NCBI RefSeq assembly: GCF_024584515.1
Contig: NZ_CP102173.1
Span: forward strand, 2,790,001 to 2,854,000
DNA length: 64,000 nt
Reading direction: 5' to 3'
Origin: Aeromicrobium wangtongii
Lineage (GTDB): Bacteria > Actinomycetota > Actinomycetes > Propionibacteriales > Nocardioidaceae
Shown here piece after piece: positions 30,651-38,970 of the stretch (position 1 is the stretch's first letter; every line of letters begins with the position of its first letter). The notes under the pieces are model-generated. The model made no database searches, was not told the DNA's origin, and was given only the letters and a program-made list of their open reading frames with translations. The translations under genes and the position numbers were made by a program.

Positions 30651-33600
30651 GAGGCTCCGTCCAGGATCGTGCCGCCATCGGGCTGGGCCGGGCAGACGCG
30701 GCGGAACTCACAGCGCCGGCAGACCTTGTCGGACGGGCTGGCCTCGAAGTGTTCGTCGACGATCGTGCGCACCGCGCCGGCGAGCTGGTCGACCGCGAAC
30801 GACGGCTCGCCGGGGGTCGGCGCCGCCTGCTGCTGCACGATCGGCTGGTCGGGGGTCTTGGCCCCGGACTGGCGCAGCTGCACGAGCTCGGCGCCGCCGG
30901 GAGGTGCGCCCGGCGCGATGCCCTCGGTGGCGCCCAGCCCGACCGCCAGCTGGTAGAAGCCCAGCTGGGCGTGCCGCTCGACCTCCTTGCCGCTGACCTT
31001 GCCGGTGCCGGTCTTCAGGTCGACGACGTGCACGGCGCCGGCCTCGTCGACCTCGACCCGGTCCATCGACCCACCGAGGCGGACGGCCCGCCCGTCCACG
31101 ACCGCCGATGCCTCGAAGTCGTACTCGGCCGCGAGGGCCCGGCGACCGTGCGCGTCGTGCCACGTGACGAAGCGGTGCAGGGCGGCCCGCGCCTCCTCGC
31201 GTTCGCGGTCGGCGATCCACGGGGCGGCGTGGTCCAGCCGCGCCCAGACCGCGTCGACCTGGGCGTCCAGCACCTCCAGGTCCGCGGGCAGCCGCCCGGC
31301 GACGACCTCTGCCGCGATCGCGTGCACGACCGAGCCGAACCCCTGGGCCGCGGACGTGCCGCTGGATCCCTTGGCCTCGTGCGACAGGAACCACTGCAGG
31401 GAGCACTCGGTGATGCCGCTGACGGTGCTGCCCGACATCGCCAACGGCTCGCCGGGATCGCGCAGCGGCTCGGCCGATGCCGTGGCCTCGACCAGGCCCC
31501 ACCACCGGTCCGGATGGGCGGCGCGGGTCTGGCCGGACCCGCGGGCCGCGAGGGTCGCCAGCAGCTGCGCCACCCGGTCGCGGACGGCCGGGCTGTCGGT
31601 GGACTCCCCCATCCGGCGCAGGGCAGCGATCGATCCACGCAGCGACAGCGGCCGGACCGGCCGGGTGCGCGGGCTGCGGGCGGGCACCCGCTCCGCGCCG
31701 GAGTGCAGGTGCTCCCACAGCTCGGCGACGAACACCGACGGCTGTTCGGCGTCCTCGCGGACGTTCTCGACCGCCGTCACGACGAGCCGGCGACGCGCCC
31801 GCGTGCAGGCGACGTAGAACAGCCGGCGTTCCTCGGCCAGCAGCTCGCGCGGCGACGGCGGGAGCGTCTCGCCGTAGGGGCCGAGGCGGTCCGAGCGCAG
31901 GAACGAGCCGCGTCCCCGCGCGGACGGCCAGGTGCCCTCCTGGACGCCGGCGACCACGACCAGATCCCACTCCAGGCCCTTGGACCGGTGGGCCGTCATG
32001 AGCTGCACGGCGCGTCCGACCACGGGCCCCTGGGCGAGCGAGTCGGCCGGAATGGCCTGCGCGTCGAGCTCACGCACGAACGCGGCGACCGAACGGCGCT
32101 GCTGCCGGTCCTCGGTGCGTGCGGCCTGGGCGAACAGGGCACACACCGCGTCGAGGTCGTGATCGGCGCCAGCCGCCTCCTCACCGTCGCCGAGCGCTGC
32201 CTCGCGCAGCCGGCGGGGCCAGTCGGTGCCGTCCCACAGCGTCCAGAGCACCTCCTCGGGAGTGGCGTGGGAGGTGATCTGCTCGGCCGCGTGGTGCAGC
32301 AGCGCGGACACCCGCAGGGCACCCTGCGCGGCGACCGCCAGCGGCGAACCGGGACGGGCCGACAGCAGCCGCAGCTGGGCCGGGTCCTGCAGGCTGGCGG
32401 CCCGCAGCATCGCGGAGGGACGCGGGGCGTCCCCGTCCGCGGCGTCCGCCGTGCGCAGCGCCCGGCCGAGCCGCCGCAGTGCCGTGGCGTCGAGGCGTCC
32501 GAGCGGCCCGGTCAGGACCGTGTCGACGACGTCGACGGTCAACGGCCGGCCGTGCGCCAGGTCGTCCGCGACGCCGAGCGCCACCAGCAGCGTCCGGACG
32601 GCGGACTCGGCGCGCAGGGGCATCTCGTCACCGGCGACCTCGACGGGCACCCCGCCTGCGGCCAGCGTGCGGCGCAGACGCGTCAGCTGGCTGGAGGTCC
32701 GCACCAGCACGGCCATCTGCGACCACGGGACACCGTCGTCCAGGTGGGCCCGCCGCAGCATCAGCGCCAGGTGCTCGGCCTCGGCGGCGGGGGTCGCGAA
32801 CGTCTCGACCTCGACCGTCCCGTGCTTGGGCTCGCGCGGCACGAGGCGGCGCAGCCCCGCATGGGCCCCGCCGTCGACCGCGCCCAGCACGCCCCGGTTG
32901 GTGATGATCGAGCCGGCGGCCGCCGAGATGCGCGCCCCGTAGCGGCTCGTGCGGGTCAGCGTGATCTGCGGCGCGGGCCGCCCGCCGGCGGTGCGGAAGC
33001 GGTCGGGGAACTCGATGATGCCGCGCACGTCCGAGCCGCGGAAGCCGTAGATCGACTGGTACGGATCGCCGACCACCACCAGATCGCGTCCCTGGCCGGC
33101 GAGCAGCTGGAGCAGCTCGACCTGCAGCGGGTCGGTGTCCTGGTACTCGTCGACGACCACGAGCCGGTACCGCGAGCGCACCTCGTCACCGCGCGCGGGA
33201 TCACGCAGCAGCTGCACCGCCTGGTAGACCAGATCGGTGTGGTCGATGACATTGGCCAGCGAGGAGACCTCGGCGTACTCGCGCAGGAACTGCGCCGCGG
33301 CCGACCACTCGTCGCGTCCGGACGCCGCGGACACCCGGGCGAGATCCTCCGGGTCCATGTCCAGCGAGCGGGTCGCGGCGATCAGTCGTTGCATCTCGGC
33401 GGCCAGGCCCCGGGTCTGCAGCGCCGGGCGCATGAAGTCGGGCCACCGGCGCGCGTCGCCGTCCCGGATCAGGTCGGCGATCATCGCCTCGTGCTCGGCG
33501 GCGCTCAGCAGCCGCACCGGCTCGGCGTACGACTCCGGGTCGAGCGCCTCACGCACCAACCCGTAGCAGAAGGAGTGGAAGGTCATGGCCGGCGTGGACG

Positions 33601-33874
33601 CGGTGGTGCGCGCGAGCCGGCGCGCGATGCGCGACTTCAGCTCGTCGGCGGCCTTGCGGCTGAACGTCAGGACCAGGATCTGCTCGGGCGCCACCCCACG
33701 GGCGACCCGGTCGGCGACCACCTCGACCAGTGTCGACGTCTTGCCCGCGCCGGGCCCTGCCAGCACCAGCAGCGGGCCGCCCGGGTGCTCCACGACGGAA
33801 CGCTGCTCGTCGTCCAGCGTCGGGACGTACGGGGGCGCGGCAGCAGGCGCCTGCAGCACGTACTCGGTAGGCAT
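30647..33874 (-). CDS. adnA: Helicase-nuclease AdnA (AdnAB complex)
   Basis: 1075 aa. Helicase motifs: LAGPGAGKTSTLVEVV, VVVDEYQDTDPLQVELL, VVGDPYQSIYGFRGSD, LMTAHRSKGLEWDLVVV and YVACTRARRRL. The C-terminal nuclease has GGSMDRVEVDEAG and HVVDLKTGTGK; cysteines in ITECSLQWF and CRRCEFRRVC form the pattern of an AddB-like iron-sulfur cluster that frames the nuclease domain. Together with AdnB it processes double-strand ends. It follows the alkyltransferase-like gene by 29 bp, so a DNA-repair operon is likely. Confidence 0.93.
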   Translation of the reverse strand: MPTEYVLQAPAAAPPYVPTLDDEQRSVVEHPGGPLLVLAGPGAGKTSTLVEVVADRVARGVAPEQILVLTFSRKAADELKSRIARRLARTTASTPAMTFHSFCYGLVREALDPESYAEPVRLLSAAEHEAMIADLIRDGDARRWPDFMRPALQTRGLAAEMQRLIAATRSLDMDPEDLARVSAASGRDEWSAAAQFLREYAEVSSLANVIDHTDLVYQAVQLLRDPARGDEVRSRYRLVVVDEYQDTDPLQVELLQLLAGQGRDLVVVGDPYQSIYGFRGSDVRGIIEFPDRFRTAGGRPAPQITLTRTSRYGARISAAAGSIITNRGVLGAVDGGAHAGLRRLVPREPKHGTVEVETFATPAAEAEHLALMLRRAHLDDGVPWSQMAVLVRTSSQLTRLRRTLAAGGVPVEVAGDEMPLRAESAVRTLLVALGVADDLAHGRPLTVDVVDTVLTGPLGRLDATALRRLGRALRTADAADGDAPRPSAMLRAASLQDPAQLRLLSARPGSPLAVAAQGALRVSALLHHAAEQITSHATPEEVLWTLWDGTDWPRRLREAALGDGEEAAGADHDLDAVCALFAQAARTEDRQQRRSVAAFVRELDAQAIPADSLAQGPVVGRAVQLMTAHRSKGLEWDLVVVAGVQEGTWPSARGRGSFLRSDRLGPYGETLPPSPRELLAEERRLFYVACTRARRRLVVTAVENVREDAEQPSVFVAELWEHLHSGAERVPARSPRTRPVRPLSLRGSIAALRRMGESTDSPAVRDRVAQLLATLAARGSGQTRAAHPDRWWGLVEATASAEPLRDPGEPLAMSGSTVSGITECSLQWFLSHEAKGSSGTSAAQGFGSVVHAIAAEVVAGRLPADLEVLDAQVDAVWARLDHAAPWIADREREEARAALHRFVTWHDAHGRRALAAEYDFEASAVVDGRAVRLGGSMDRVEVDEAGAVHVVDLKTGTGKVSGKEVERHAQLGFYQLAVGLGATEGIAPGAPPGGAELVQLRQSGAKTPDQPIVQQQAAPTPGEPSFAVDQLAGAVRTIVDEHFEASPSDKVCRRCEFRRVCPAQPDGGTILDGAS

Positions 33875-33903
33875 GACCCCATCCCATCAGACGGGTCCGA
33901 CAC

Positions 33904-34203
33904 TCACTCGTGGAACGTCCACAGAGCCTGTCGCATGTCGACCGCCGAGCCACTGGCCCGCATCGGGGTGCCCTCCTCGGCGTAGTGCTCCTGCGCGCCG
34001 ATGCCGTGCGCCGCGGTCAGGCTGCCGTCGGCACGGACGACCCGCCACCAGGCGACCGCGCCGCCCTCCATCGCCATGACGCGGCCCACCTGACGGGGGC
34101 CGCCCTCGCCGAGGATCTCGGCGATCGCCCCGTACGACAGGACCTGGCCGGGCGGGATCCGCTCGACCAGGTCCAGGACCCGTTCCGTGAACTCAGCGTT
34201 CAT
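33904..34203 (-). CDS. Alkyltransferase-like (ATL) DNA repair protein, MGMT family
   Basis: 99 aa. It keeps the DNA-binding part of O6-alkylguanine transferases (RIPPGQVLSYGAIAEILGEG, RQVGRVMAM) but the PCHR active site is replaced; AVAWWRVVRADG has Trp in place of the acceptor Cys. Such ATL proteins bind alkylated guanines without removing the alkyl group and pass them to nucleotide excision repair. It lies just upstream of adnA and downstream of a long palindrome. Confidence 0.9.
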   Translation of the reverse strand: MNAEFTERVLDLVERIPPGQVLSYGAIAEILGEGGPRQVGRVMAMEGGAVAWWRVVRADGSLTAAHGIGAQEHYAEEGTPMRASGSAVDMRQALWTFHE

Positions 34204-34213
34204 GGCACCCCTA

Positions 34214-34281
34214 CCCGCTGAGTGCGACGTTTGCGACGCGGGCGCCGCGGGGACGGGCGCAGAAACGTCGCACTCAGCGGG
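34214..34281. repeat. Long perfect inverted repeat between moeZ and the ATL gene
   Basis: Two 19-bp arms (CCCGCTGAGTGCGACGTTT at 34214-34232 and its exact complement at 34263-34281) enclose a 30-base GC-rich loop. It lies in a gap of 86 bp between two genes of the same strand. There is no U-tract, and the loop is longer than in usual terminators. Confidence 0.85.
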
Positions 34282-34289
34282 GTGGTGGG

Positions 34290-35462
34290 TCAGTAGGTGG
34301 GCTGGCTCGGGTCGATCTGGTTGACCCAGGCCACGACACCGCCACCGACGTGGACGGCGTCCTTGTACCCCGCGCCCTTGAGCACGGCCAGCGCCTCGGC
34401 CGAGCGGACGCCCGACTTGCAGTGCAGGACGATCTGCTTGTCGTTGGGCAGCTGCTCGAGCGCCTTGCCGTTGAGGAACTCGCCCTTGGGGATCAGCACC
34501 GAGCCGGGGATCTTGTTGATCTCGTACTCGTTCGGCTCACGCACGTCGACCAGGACGAAGTCACGGCCCCCGTCGCCCCGCTCCTTCAGCCAGCCGTCCA
34601 GCGTCGCCACCGAGATCGTCGAGTCGGCTGCCGCATCGGCGGCCTCGTCGCTGATCGCTCCGCAGAACGCCTCGTAGTCGCTCATCAGCTCGGTCGGCAG
34701 GACACCGTTGGGGTCACGACGGATCTTCAGCGTCGAGTACCGCATCTCCAGCGCGTCGTAGACCATCAGACGGCCGATGAGCGGATCACCGATACCGGTG
34801 ATGAGCTTGATCGCCTCGGTCACCATGATCGAGCCGATCGAGGCGCACAGGACGCCCAGCACGCCGCCCTCGGCGCACGACGGGACCATGCCCGGCGGCG
34901 GCGGCTCGGGGTACAGGTCGCGGTACTGCGGTCCCTCCTGGGCCCAGAACACCGACACCTGACCCTCGAAGCGGTAGATCGAGCCCCAGACGTACGGCTT
35001 GCCCAGGATGACCGCGGCGTCGTTGACCAGGTAGCGGGTCGCGAAGTTGTCGGTGCCGTCGACGATCAGGTCGTACTGGCTGAAGATCTCGAGCACGTTG
35101 TCGGTGTCGAGACGCTCGTTGTGCACGATCACGTTGACGTACGGATTGGTCTCCGCGACCGACGCGGCGGCCGACTCGGCCTTCGGCTTGTCGATGTCGG
35201 ACTGGCCGTGGATGATCTGGCGCTGCAGGTTGGACTCGTCCACGACGTCGTCGTCGATGATGCCCAGCGTGCCGACACCGGCCGCGGCCAGGTACAGCAG
35301 CGCGGGGCTGCCCAGTCCGCCGGCACCGATGACCAGGACCTTGGCGTTCTTGAGACGCTTCTGACCGGTCATCCCGACGTCGGGAATGATGAGGTGGCGG
35401 CTGTAACGGCGCACCTCGTCGATCGTGAGCTCGTCTGCGGGTTCCACGAGTGGGGCGACCAC
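34290..35462 (-). CDS. moeZ: MoeZ-type adenylyltransferase/sulfurtransferase (E1-rhodanese fusion)
   Basis: 390 aa from the GTG at 35462, with GAGGAG 6 bases upstream. The N-terminal ThiF/MoeB domain has YSRHLIIPDVGMTGQKRL, the nucleotide loop GAGGLGSP, and TDNFATRYLVND. The C-terminal rhodanese domain (about 285-390) has LVDVREPNEYEINKIPG and the active Cys in LHCKSGVRS. It activates and sulfurates ubiquitin-like carriers such as MoaD and CysO, supplying sulfur for molybdopterin and cysteine. moaE is encoded at 18404. Confidence 0.92.
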   Translation of the reverse strand: MVAPLVEPADELTIDEVRRYSRHLIIPDVGMTGQKRLKNAKVLVIGAGGLGSPALLYLAAAGVGTLGIIDDDVVDESNLQRQIIHGQSDIDKPKAESAAASVAETNPYVNVIVHNERLDTDNVLEIFSQYDLIVDGTDNFATRYLVNDAAVILGKPYVWGSIYRFEGQVSVFWAQEGPQYRDLYPEPPPPGMVPSCAEGGVLGVLCASIGSIMVTEAIKLITGIGDPLIGRLMVYDALEMRYSTLKIRRDPNGVLPTELMSDYEAFCGAISDEAADAAADSTISVATLDGWLKERGDGGRDFVLVDVREPNEYEINKIPGSVLIPKGEFLNGKALEQLPNDKQIVLHCKSGVRSAEALAVLKGAGYKDAVHVGGGVVAWVNQIDPSQPTY

Positions 35463-35584
35463 GGGTTCTCCTCTGGTACGTGCGTAGTGCACGGCATAAC
35501 GCCGCGTACGGTCCCCATTGTTCCCGGTCCCCGCACAACCGCCGCCGCCCGTCCGCATCATGGGCCAGCCGCTAGGGTGAGGAC

Positions 35585-36229
35585 GTGACCGAAGCCATTC
35601 CGATGCGTCCGCGCACCAGCCGTCTGCCGCGCACCGCGCGCCGGGCCCAGCTGCTCGAGGTTGCCCTCGAGGTGTTCGTCGAGCAGGGATACCACTCCGC
35701 GTCGATGGACGAGATCGCCGAGCGTGCCGGGGTCTCCAAGCCGGTCCTCTACCAGCACTTCCCGGGCAAGCTCGACCTGTACCTGGCGCTGCTGGAGACC
35801 TCCTGCGACACCGTCATCGAAGGCGTCCGGACGGCTCTGGCCTCGACGCAGGACAACCGCAAGCGCGTCCAGGCCACGATGGAGCTCTGGTACGACTACG
35901 TCGCCGACCAGGGCGCCGCGTTCCGCCTGGTGTTCGAGTCCGACCTGACCAGCGACCCGTCCGTGCGCGAGCAGGTCGACCGGGTCGTCGAGGAATCGGC
36001 AGCCCTCGTCGCCGAGGTGATCCGCGAGGACACCGGCCTGCCGCTGGCCGCATCCCACCTGCTCGCCGTGAGCCTGGTCGGCATGGGTCACGTGGGAGCG
36101 CGCAACTGGCTCTCGCAGGACTCGAGCCTGACCCGCAGCGAAGCAGTCCAGCTCGTCGCCGGCCTCGCCTGGCGAGGTATCGGCGGATTTCCCCGCAACG
36201 AAGATGACAACATCCAAGGAGTTGAGTGA
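35585..36229 (+). CDS. fasR: TetR-family regulator, FasR-type (Rv3208 position)
   Basis: 214 aa. The helix-turn-helix is ARRAQLLEVALEVFVEQGYH, SASMDEIAERAGVSKPVLYQ, HFPGKLDLYLALLE. The C-terminal ligand domain (LELWYDYVADQG-like, FRLVFESDLTSDPSVREQVD) matches Rv3208/FasR, an activator of fatty acid synthase genes that senses long-chain acyl-CoA in M. tuberculosis. Assignment rests on family resemblance and conserved place between moeZ, the DUF3107 gene and rhlE. It is divergent from moeZ. The GTG start is the only good one. Confidence 0.85.
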   Translation: MTEAIPMRPRTSRLPRTARRAQLLEVALEVFVEQGYHSASMDEIAERAGVSKPVLYQHFPGKLDLYLALLETSCDTVIEGVRTALASTQDNRKRVQATMELWYDYVADQGAAFRLVFESDLTSDPSVREQVDRVVEESAALVAEVIREDTGLPLAASHLLAVSLVGMGHVGARNWLSQDSSLTRSEAVQLVAGLAWRGIGGFPRNEDDNIQGVE

Positions 36230-36231
36230 CC

Positions 36232-36483
36232 GTGGAGGTCAAGATCGGCGTGCAGTACGCGCCTCGTGAGCTGTCCGTGTCGACCGAGCAGGAGCCGGCC
36301 GCCGTGCTGGCGCAGCTCGACGACGCGCTGAAGAACGGCACCGTCTTCACCCTGACCGACACCAAGGGACGCACCGTGGCGGTCCCCGCCGAGAAGGTCG
36401 CCTACCTGGACTTCACCTCGGACGCCGGCCGCAAGGTCGGCTTCGGGCTGGCCGCCAGCGAAGCGGTCACCGCCAACAGCTGA
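36232..36483 (+). CDS. DUF3107 family small protein (Rv3208A/TB9.4-type)
   Basis: 83 aa. It begins MEVKIGVQYAPRELSVS, exactly where the mycobacterial TB9.4 protein begins, which favours the GTG at 36232 with AAGGAG 10 bases upstream; an in-frame GTG at 36226 overlapping the fasR stop is possible. Contains TLTDTKGRTVAVPAEKVAYL and ends KVGFGLAAS. No motif with known activity. Tight coupling with the FasR-type gene suggests shared regulation. Confidence 0.88.
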   Translation: MEVKIGVQYAPRELSVSTEQEPAAVLAQLDDALKNGTVFTLTDTKGRTVAVPAEKVAYLDFTSDAGRKVGFGLAASEAVTANS

Positions 36484-36490
36484 GCCCTTC

Positions 36491-36595
36491 GCCCCTTGGG
36501 CTTGTCGAAAGGCCCTTTCGACAAGCTCAAGGGGCGTTTGCTCGCTCAAGGGGCGTTTGCTTGCTCAAGGGGCCTTTCGACAAGCTCAAGGGGCC
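36491..36595. repeat. Composite repeat cluster between DUF3107 and ferritin-like genes
   Basis: A near-perfect 22-bp inverted repeat (GCCCCTTGGGCTTGTCGAAA on one side, its complement with one mismatch on the other, about 36491-36535) is followed by two tandem 19-bp units (GTTTGCTCGCTCAAGGGGC and GTTTGCTTGCTCAAGGGGC) and a further copy of TTTCGACAAGCTCAAGGGGC. GCTCAAGGGGC occurs four times. The cluster fills the gap between two convergent genes. Confidence 0.85.
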
Positions 36596-37293
36596 TAGGC
36601 GGCGAGGCCGAGCTTTTCCATGCGGGCCGCGTGGGCCTCGGTGAGGCGGGTGAACATCCGGCCGATCGCGGCCAGGTCCATGCCCGGGTGGTCGACGCCG
36701 CCGACGAGCACGGTGCTGAGCGCATCACGCTCGGCCACGACCATCTGCGCCTGGCTGAGCGCCTCACCCATGAGCCGGCGCCCCCACAGCGCGAGGCGGC
36801 CGCCGAGACGGGGGTCCTGCTCGATCGCCGCGCGGATCGCCTCGACGACGAACTCCGAGTGCCCCGTGCCGCTCAACGTCTCCAGCACCAGCTCGCGGGT
36901 CTCGGCGTCCAGGTAGGCGGCGATCTCGCGGTAGAAGTCCGCCGCCAGGCCGTCCCCCACATAGGCCTTGACCAGCCCCTCCAGCCAGTCCGACGGCTTG
37001 GTGTGCTGGTGGTAACGCTCGAACGTGGCGGCGAACGGCCGCATGGCCTCGAACGGGTCCTCACCGATGGCGACCAGGTGGTCGCGCAGCTTCGCGAAGT
37101 GGCCGAACTCGGCCGACGCCATCGCGGCGATCTCGACCTTGAGGCGCAGATCGGGGGCCATCTTGGCGTCCTCGGCCAGCCGTTCGCACGCGCTGATCTC
37201 GCCGTAGGCAAGCAGGCCGAGCAGCTCCAGCACGCCGGTGCGGTACACCGGATCGTCGACCGTCGACGGGGGCGGGACGTCATTGAGGACCAT
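36595..37293 (-). CDS. Ferritin-like-fold protein (Rv3210c-type)
   Basis: 232 aa, all helical. The metal-ligand style residues of a four-helix di-iron bundle can be picked out: ELLGLLAYGEISACERLAED, MASAEFGHFAKLRDHL and LETLSGTGHSEFVVEAI. It is related to the group that includes tRNA hydroxylase MiaE-like proteins, but the exact activity in Actinobacteria is unknown. The start lies 17 bp from the divergently encoded RhlE frame. Its stop codon abuts a repeat cluster. Confidence 0.85.
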   Translation of the reverse strand: MVLNDVPPPSTVDDPVYRTGVLELLGLLAYGEISACERLAEDAKMAPDLRLKVEIAAMASAEFGHFAKLRDHLVAIGEDPFEAMRPFAATFERYHQHTKPSDWLEGLVKAYVGDGLAADFYREIAAYLDAETRELVLETLSGTGHSEFVVEAIRAAIEQDPRLGGRLALWGRRLMGEALSQAQMVVAERDALSTVLVGGVDHPGMDLAAIGRMFTRLTEAHAARMEKLGLAA

Positions 37294-37310
37294 GCTTGGC
37301 AGCGTAGCGC

Positions 37311-38894
37311 GTGGCGACGGCCCGTCAGCCGGTAGACTGGAAGCAGAAATCCCACGAATCTGAAGAATTCGAGAAGACCCTGACTACGTTCAAAGATCTG
37401 GGCGTCACGCCCGAGATCGCCGACGCGCTGATCGCCGTCGGCATCGAAGAAGCTTTCCCGATCCAGGAGATGACGCTCGGCGTCGCACTCCAGGGCACCG
37501 ACCTCATCGGCCAGGCACGCACCGGCACGGGCAAGACGCTGGCATTCGCCATCCCGGTCATCCAGCGCATCTCGCTGCCTGCCGACGCCGATTACGACGA
37601 GGAGCTCGCCGGCAAGCCGCAGGCCCTCATCGTGGCGCCCACGCGCGAGCTCGCGATCCAGGTCGCCAGCGATGTCGCCGTGGCCTCCAAGGGCCGCGGC
37701 ACCCGCAACCTGACGATCTACGGCGGTGTTCCCTACGAGTCGCAGCTCGACGCCCTCACCGCCGGCGTCGACATCGTCGTCGGAACCCCCGGTCGTCTGC
37801 TCGACCTGGCCAACCGCGGCGCGCTCGACCTGTCGCACATCCGCACGCTGGTGCTGGACGAGGCCGACGAGATGCTCGACCTGGGCTTCCTGCCCGATGT
37901 CGAGTCGCTGCTGGCCAAGACGCCCGAGTCGCGCCAGACGATGCTGTTCTCGGCGACCATGCCCGGCGCGATCGTCGGCCTGGCGCGCAAGCACATGCGC
38001 CACCCGATGAACATCCGTGCGGAGTCCGGTGACGACGACAGCCAGATGGTGCCCGCGACGGCGCAGTTCGTCTGGCAGGCGCACGACATGGACAAGCCCG
38101 AGATCGTCGGCCGCATCCTGCAGGCCGAGGACGTGGGCCGCGTCATCATCTTCACCCGCACCAAGCGCACCGCGCAGCGGGTCGCCGACGAGCTGATCGA
38201 CCGCGGCTTCCCCGCGTCGCCGCTGCACGGCGACATGGCCCAGCCGGCCCGCGAGAAGGCGTTGACCCGCTTCCGCGAGGGCAAGATCGACATCCTGGTC
38301 GCCACCGACGTCGCCGCCCGCGGCATCGACGTCGCCGGCATCACGCACGTCATCAACTACAACTGCCCCGAGGACGACAAGACGTACGTCCACCGCATCG
38401 GTCGCACCGGCCGTGCCGGCGCCTCCGGCATCGCCGTGACCTTCGTCGACTGGGCCGACATCACCCGCTGGAAGCTCATCAACAAGGCCCTCGGCCTGCC
38501 GTTCGACGAGCCGCAGGAGACCTACTCGACGTCCGAGCACCTGTTCCACGACCTGGGCATCGACCCGAACGTCAAGGGACGCCTGAAGCCGGCAGCCCCC
38601 CGCGAGCCCAAGAAGGACGACGACCGCGGTGGTCGTTCGCGCAGCGGTGGCGGACGTGGCGAAGGCGGCGGACGTGGCGAGGGCGGCGGACGCAAGGGTG
38701 GCTCCCGCGGTGGCGACCGCAACGGCGGACGCTCCGAGGATCGCGGCGGACGGCAGAAGTCATCGGGCGGCGGCAAGCCCGCGGTGACCGAGGACGCCCC
38801 GGCGCCCCTGCCCACCGGCGAGGACGCGCCCCGCCTCCGCAAGCGCACGCGGAGCCGCACCCGCGGCAGCCAGCGGGCCGGCAGCGCCGAATAG
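37311..38894 (+). CDS. rhlE: DEAD-box ATP-dependent RNA helicase (RhlE-type)
   Basis: 527 aa as the longest frame. All DEAD-box motifs are present: FPIQEMT (Q motif), ARTGTGKT (I), PTRELA (Ia), TPGR, VLDEADEML (II), SAT (III), DVAARGIDV (V) and HRIGRTGRAG (VI). The tail is Arg/Gly-rich with imperfect repeats of GRGEGGG, typical for RNA contact. The true start is uncertain: the family normally begins near TTFKDLGV, which here is preceded by a CTG at 37380, while codons 10-24 of the longer form are atypically AT-rich. A bidirectional terminator follows. Confidence 0.9.
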   Translation: MATARQPVDWKQKSHESEEFEKTLTTFKDLGVTPEIADALIAVGIEEAFPIQEMTLGVALQGTDLIGQARTGTGKTLAFAIPVIQRISLPADADYDEELAGKPQALIVAPTRELAIQVASDVAVASKGRGTRNLTIYGGVPYESQLDALTAGVDIVVGTPGRLLDLANRGALDLSHIRTLVLDEADEMLDLGFLPDVESLLAKTPESRQTMLFSATMPGAIVGLARKHMRHPMNIRAESGDDDSQMVPATAQFVWQAHDMDKPEIVGRILQAEDVGRVIIFTRTKRTAQRVADELIDRGFPASPLHGDMAQPAREKALTRFREGKIDILVATDVAARGIDVAGITHVINYNCPEDDKTYVHRIGRTGRAGASGIAVTFVDWADITRWKLINKALGLPFDEPQETYSTSEHLFHDLGIDPNVKGRLKPAAPREPKKDDDRGGRSRSGGGRGEGGGRGEGGGRKGGSRGGDRNGGRSEDRGGRQKSSGGGKPAVTEDAPAPLPTGEDAPRLRKRTRSRTRGSQRAGSAE

Positions 38895-38911
38895 CCCGTC
38901 AGGAACAAGAG

Positions 38912-38952
38912 AATCTGGGTCTGTCCGCACCACTGCGGACGGACCCAGATTT
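38912..38952. terminator. Bidirectional terminator between rhlE and the L,D-transpeptidase gene
   Basis: AATCTGGGTC plus TGTCCGCA pairs with the complementary right arm around loop CCAC, giving about 18 paired bases with one irregularity. It is flanked by A-rich sequence on the left and TTTCTTT on the right, fitting both converging transcripts. Confidence 0.85.
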
Positions 38953-38970
38953 CTTTGTCCCCGGCCCGGG

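Noticed and set aside
30749-33985. A 1,078-codon plus-strand frame across adnA
   Set aside because: Antisense shadow of a clear helicase-nuclease; no signal of its own.
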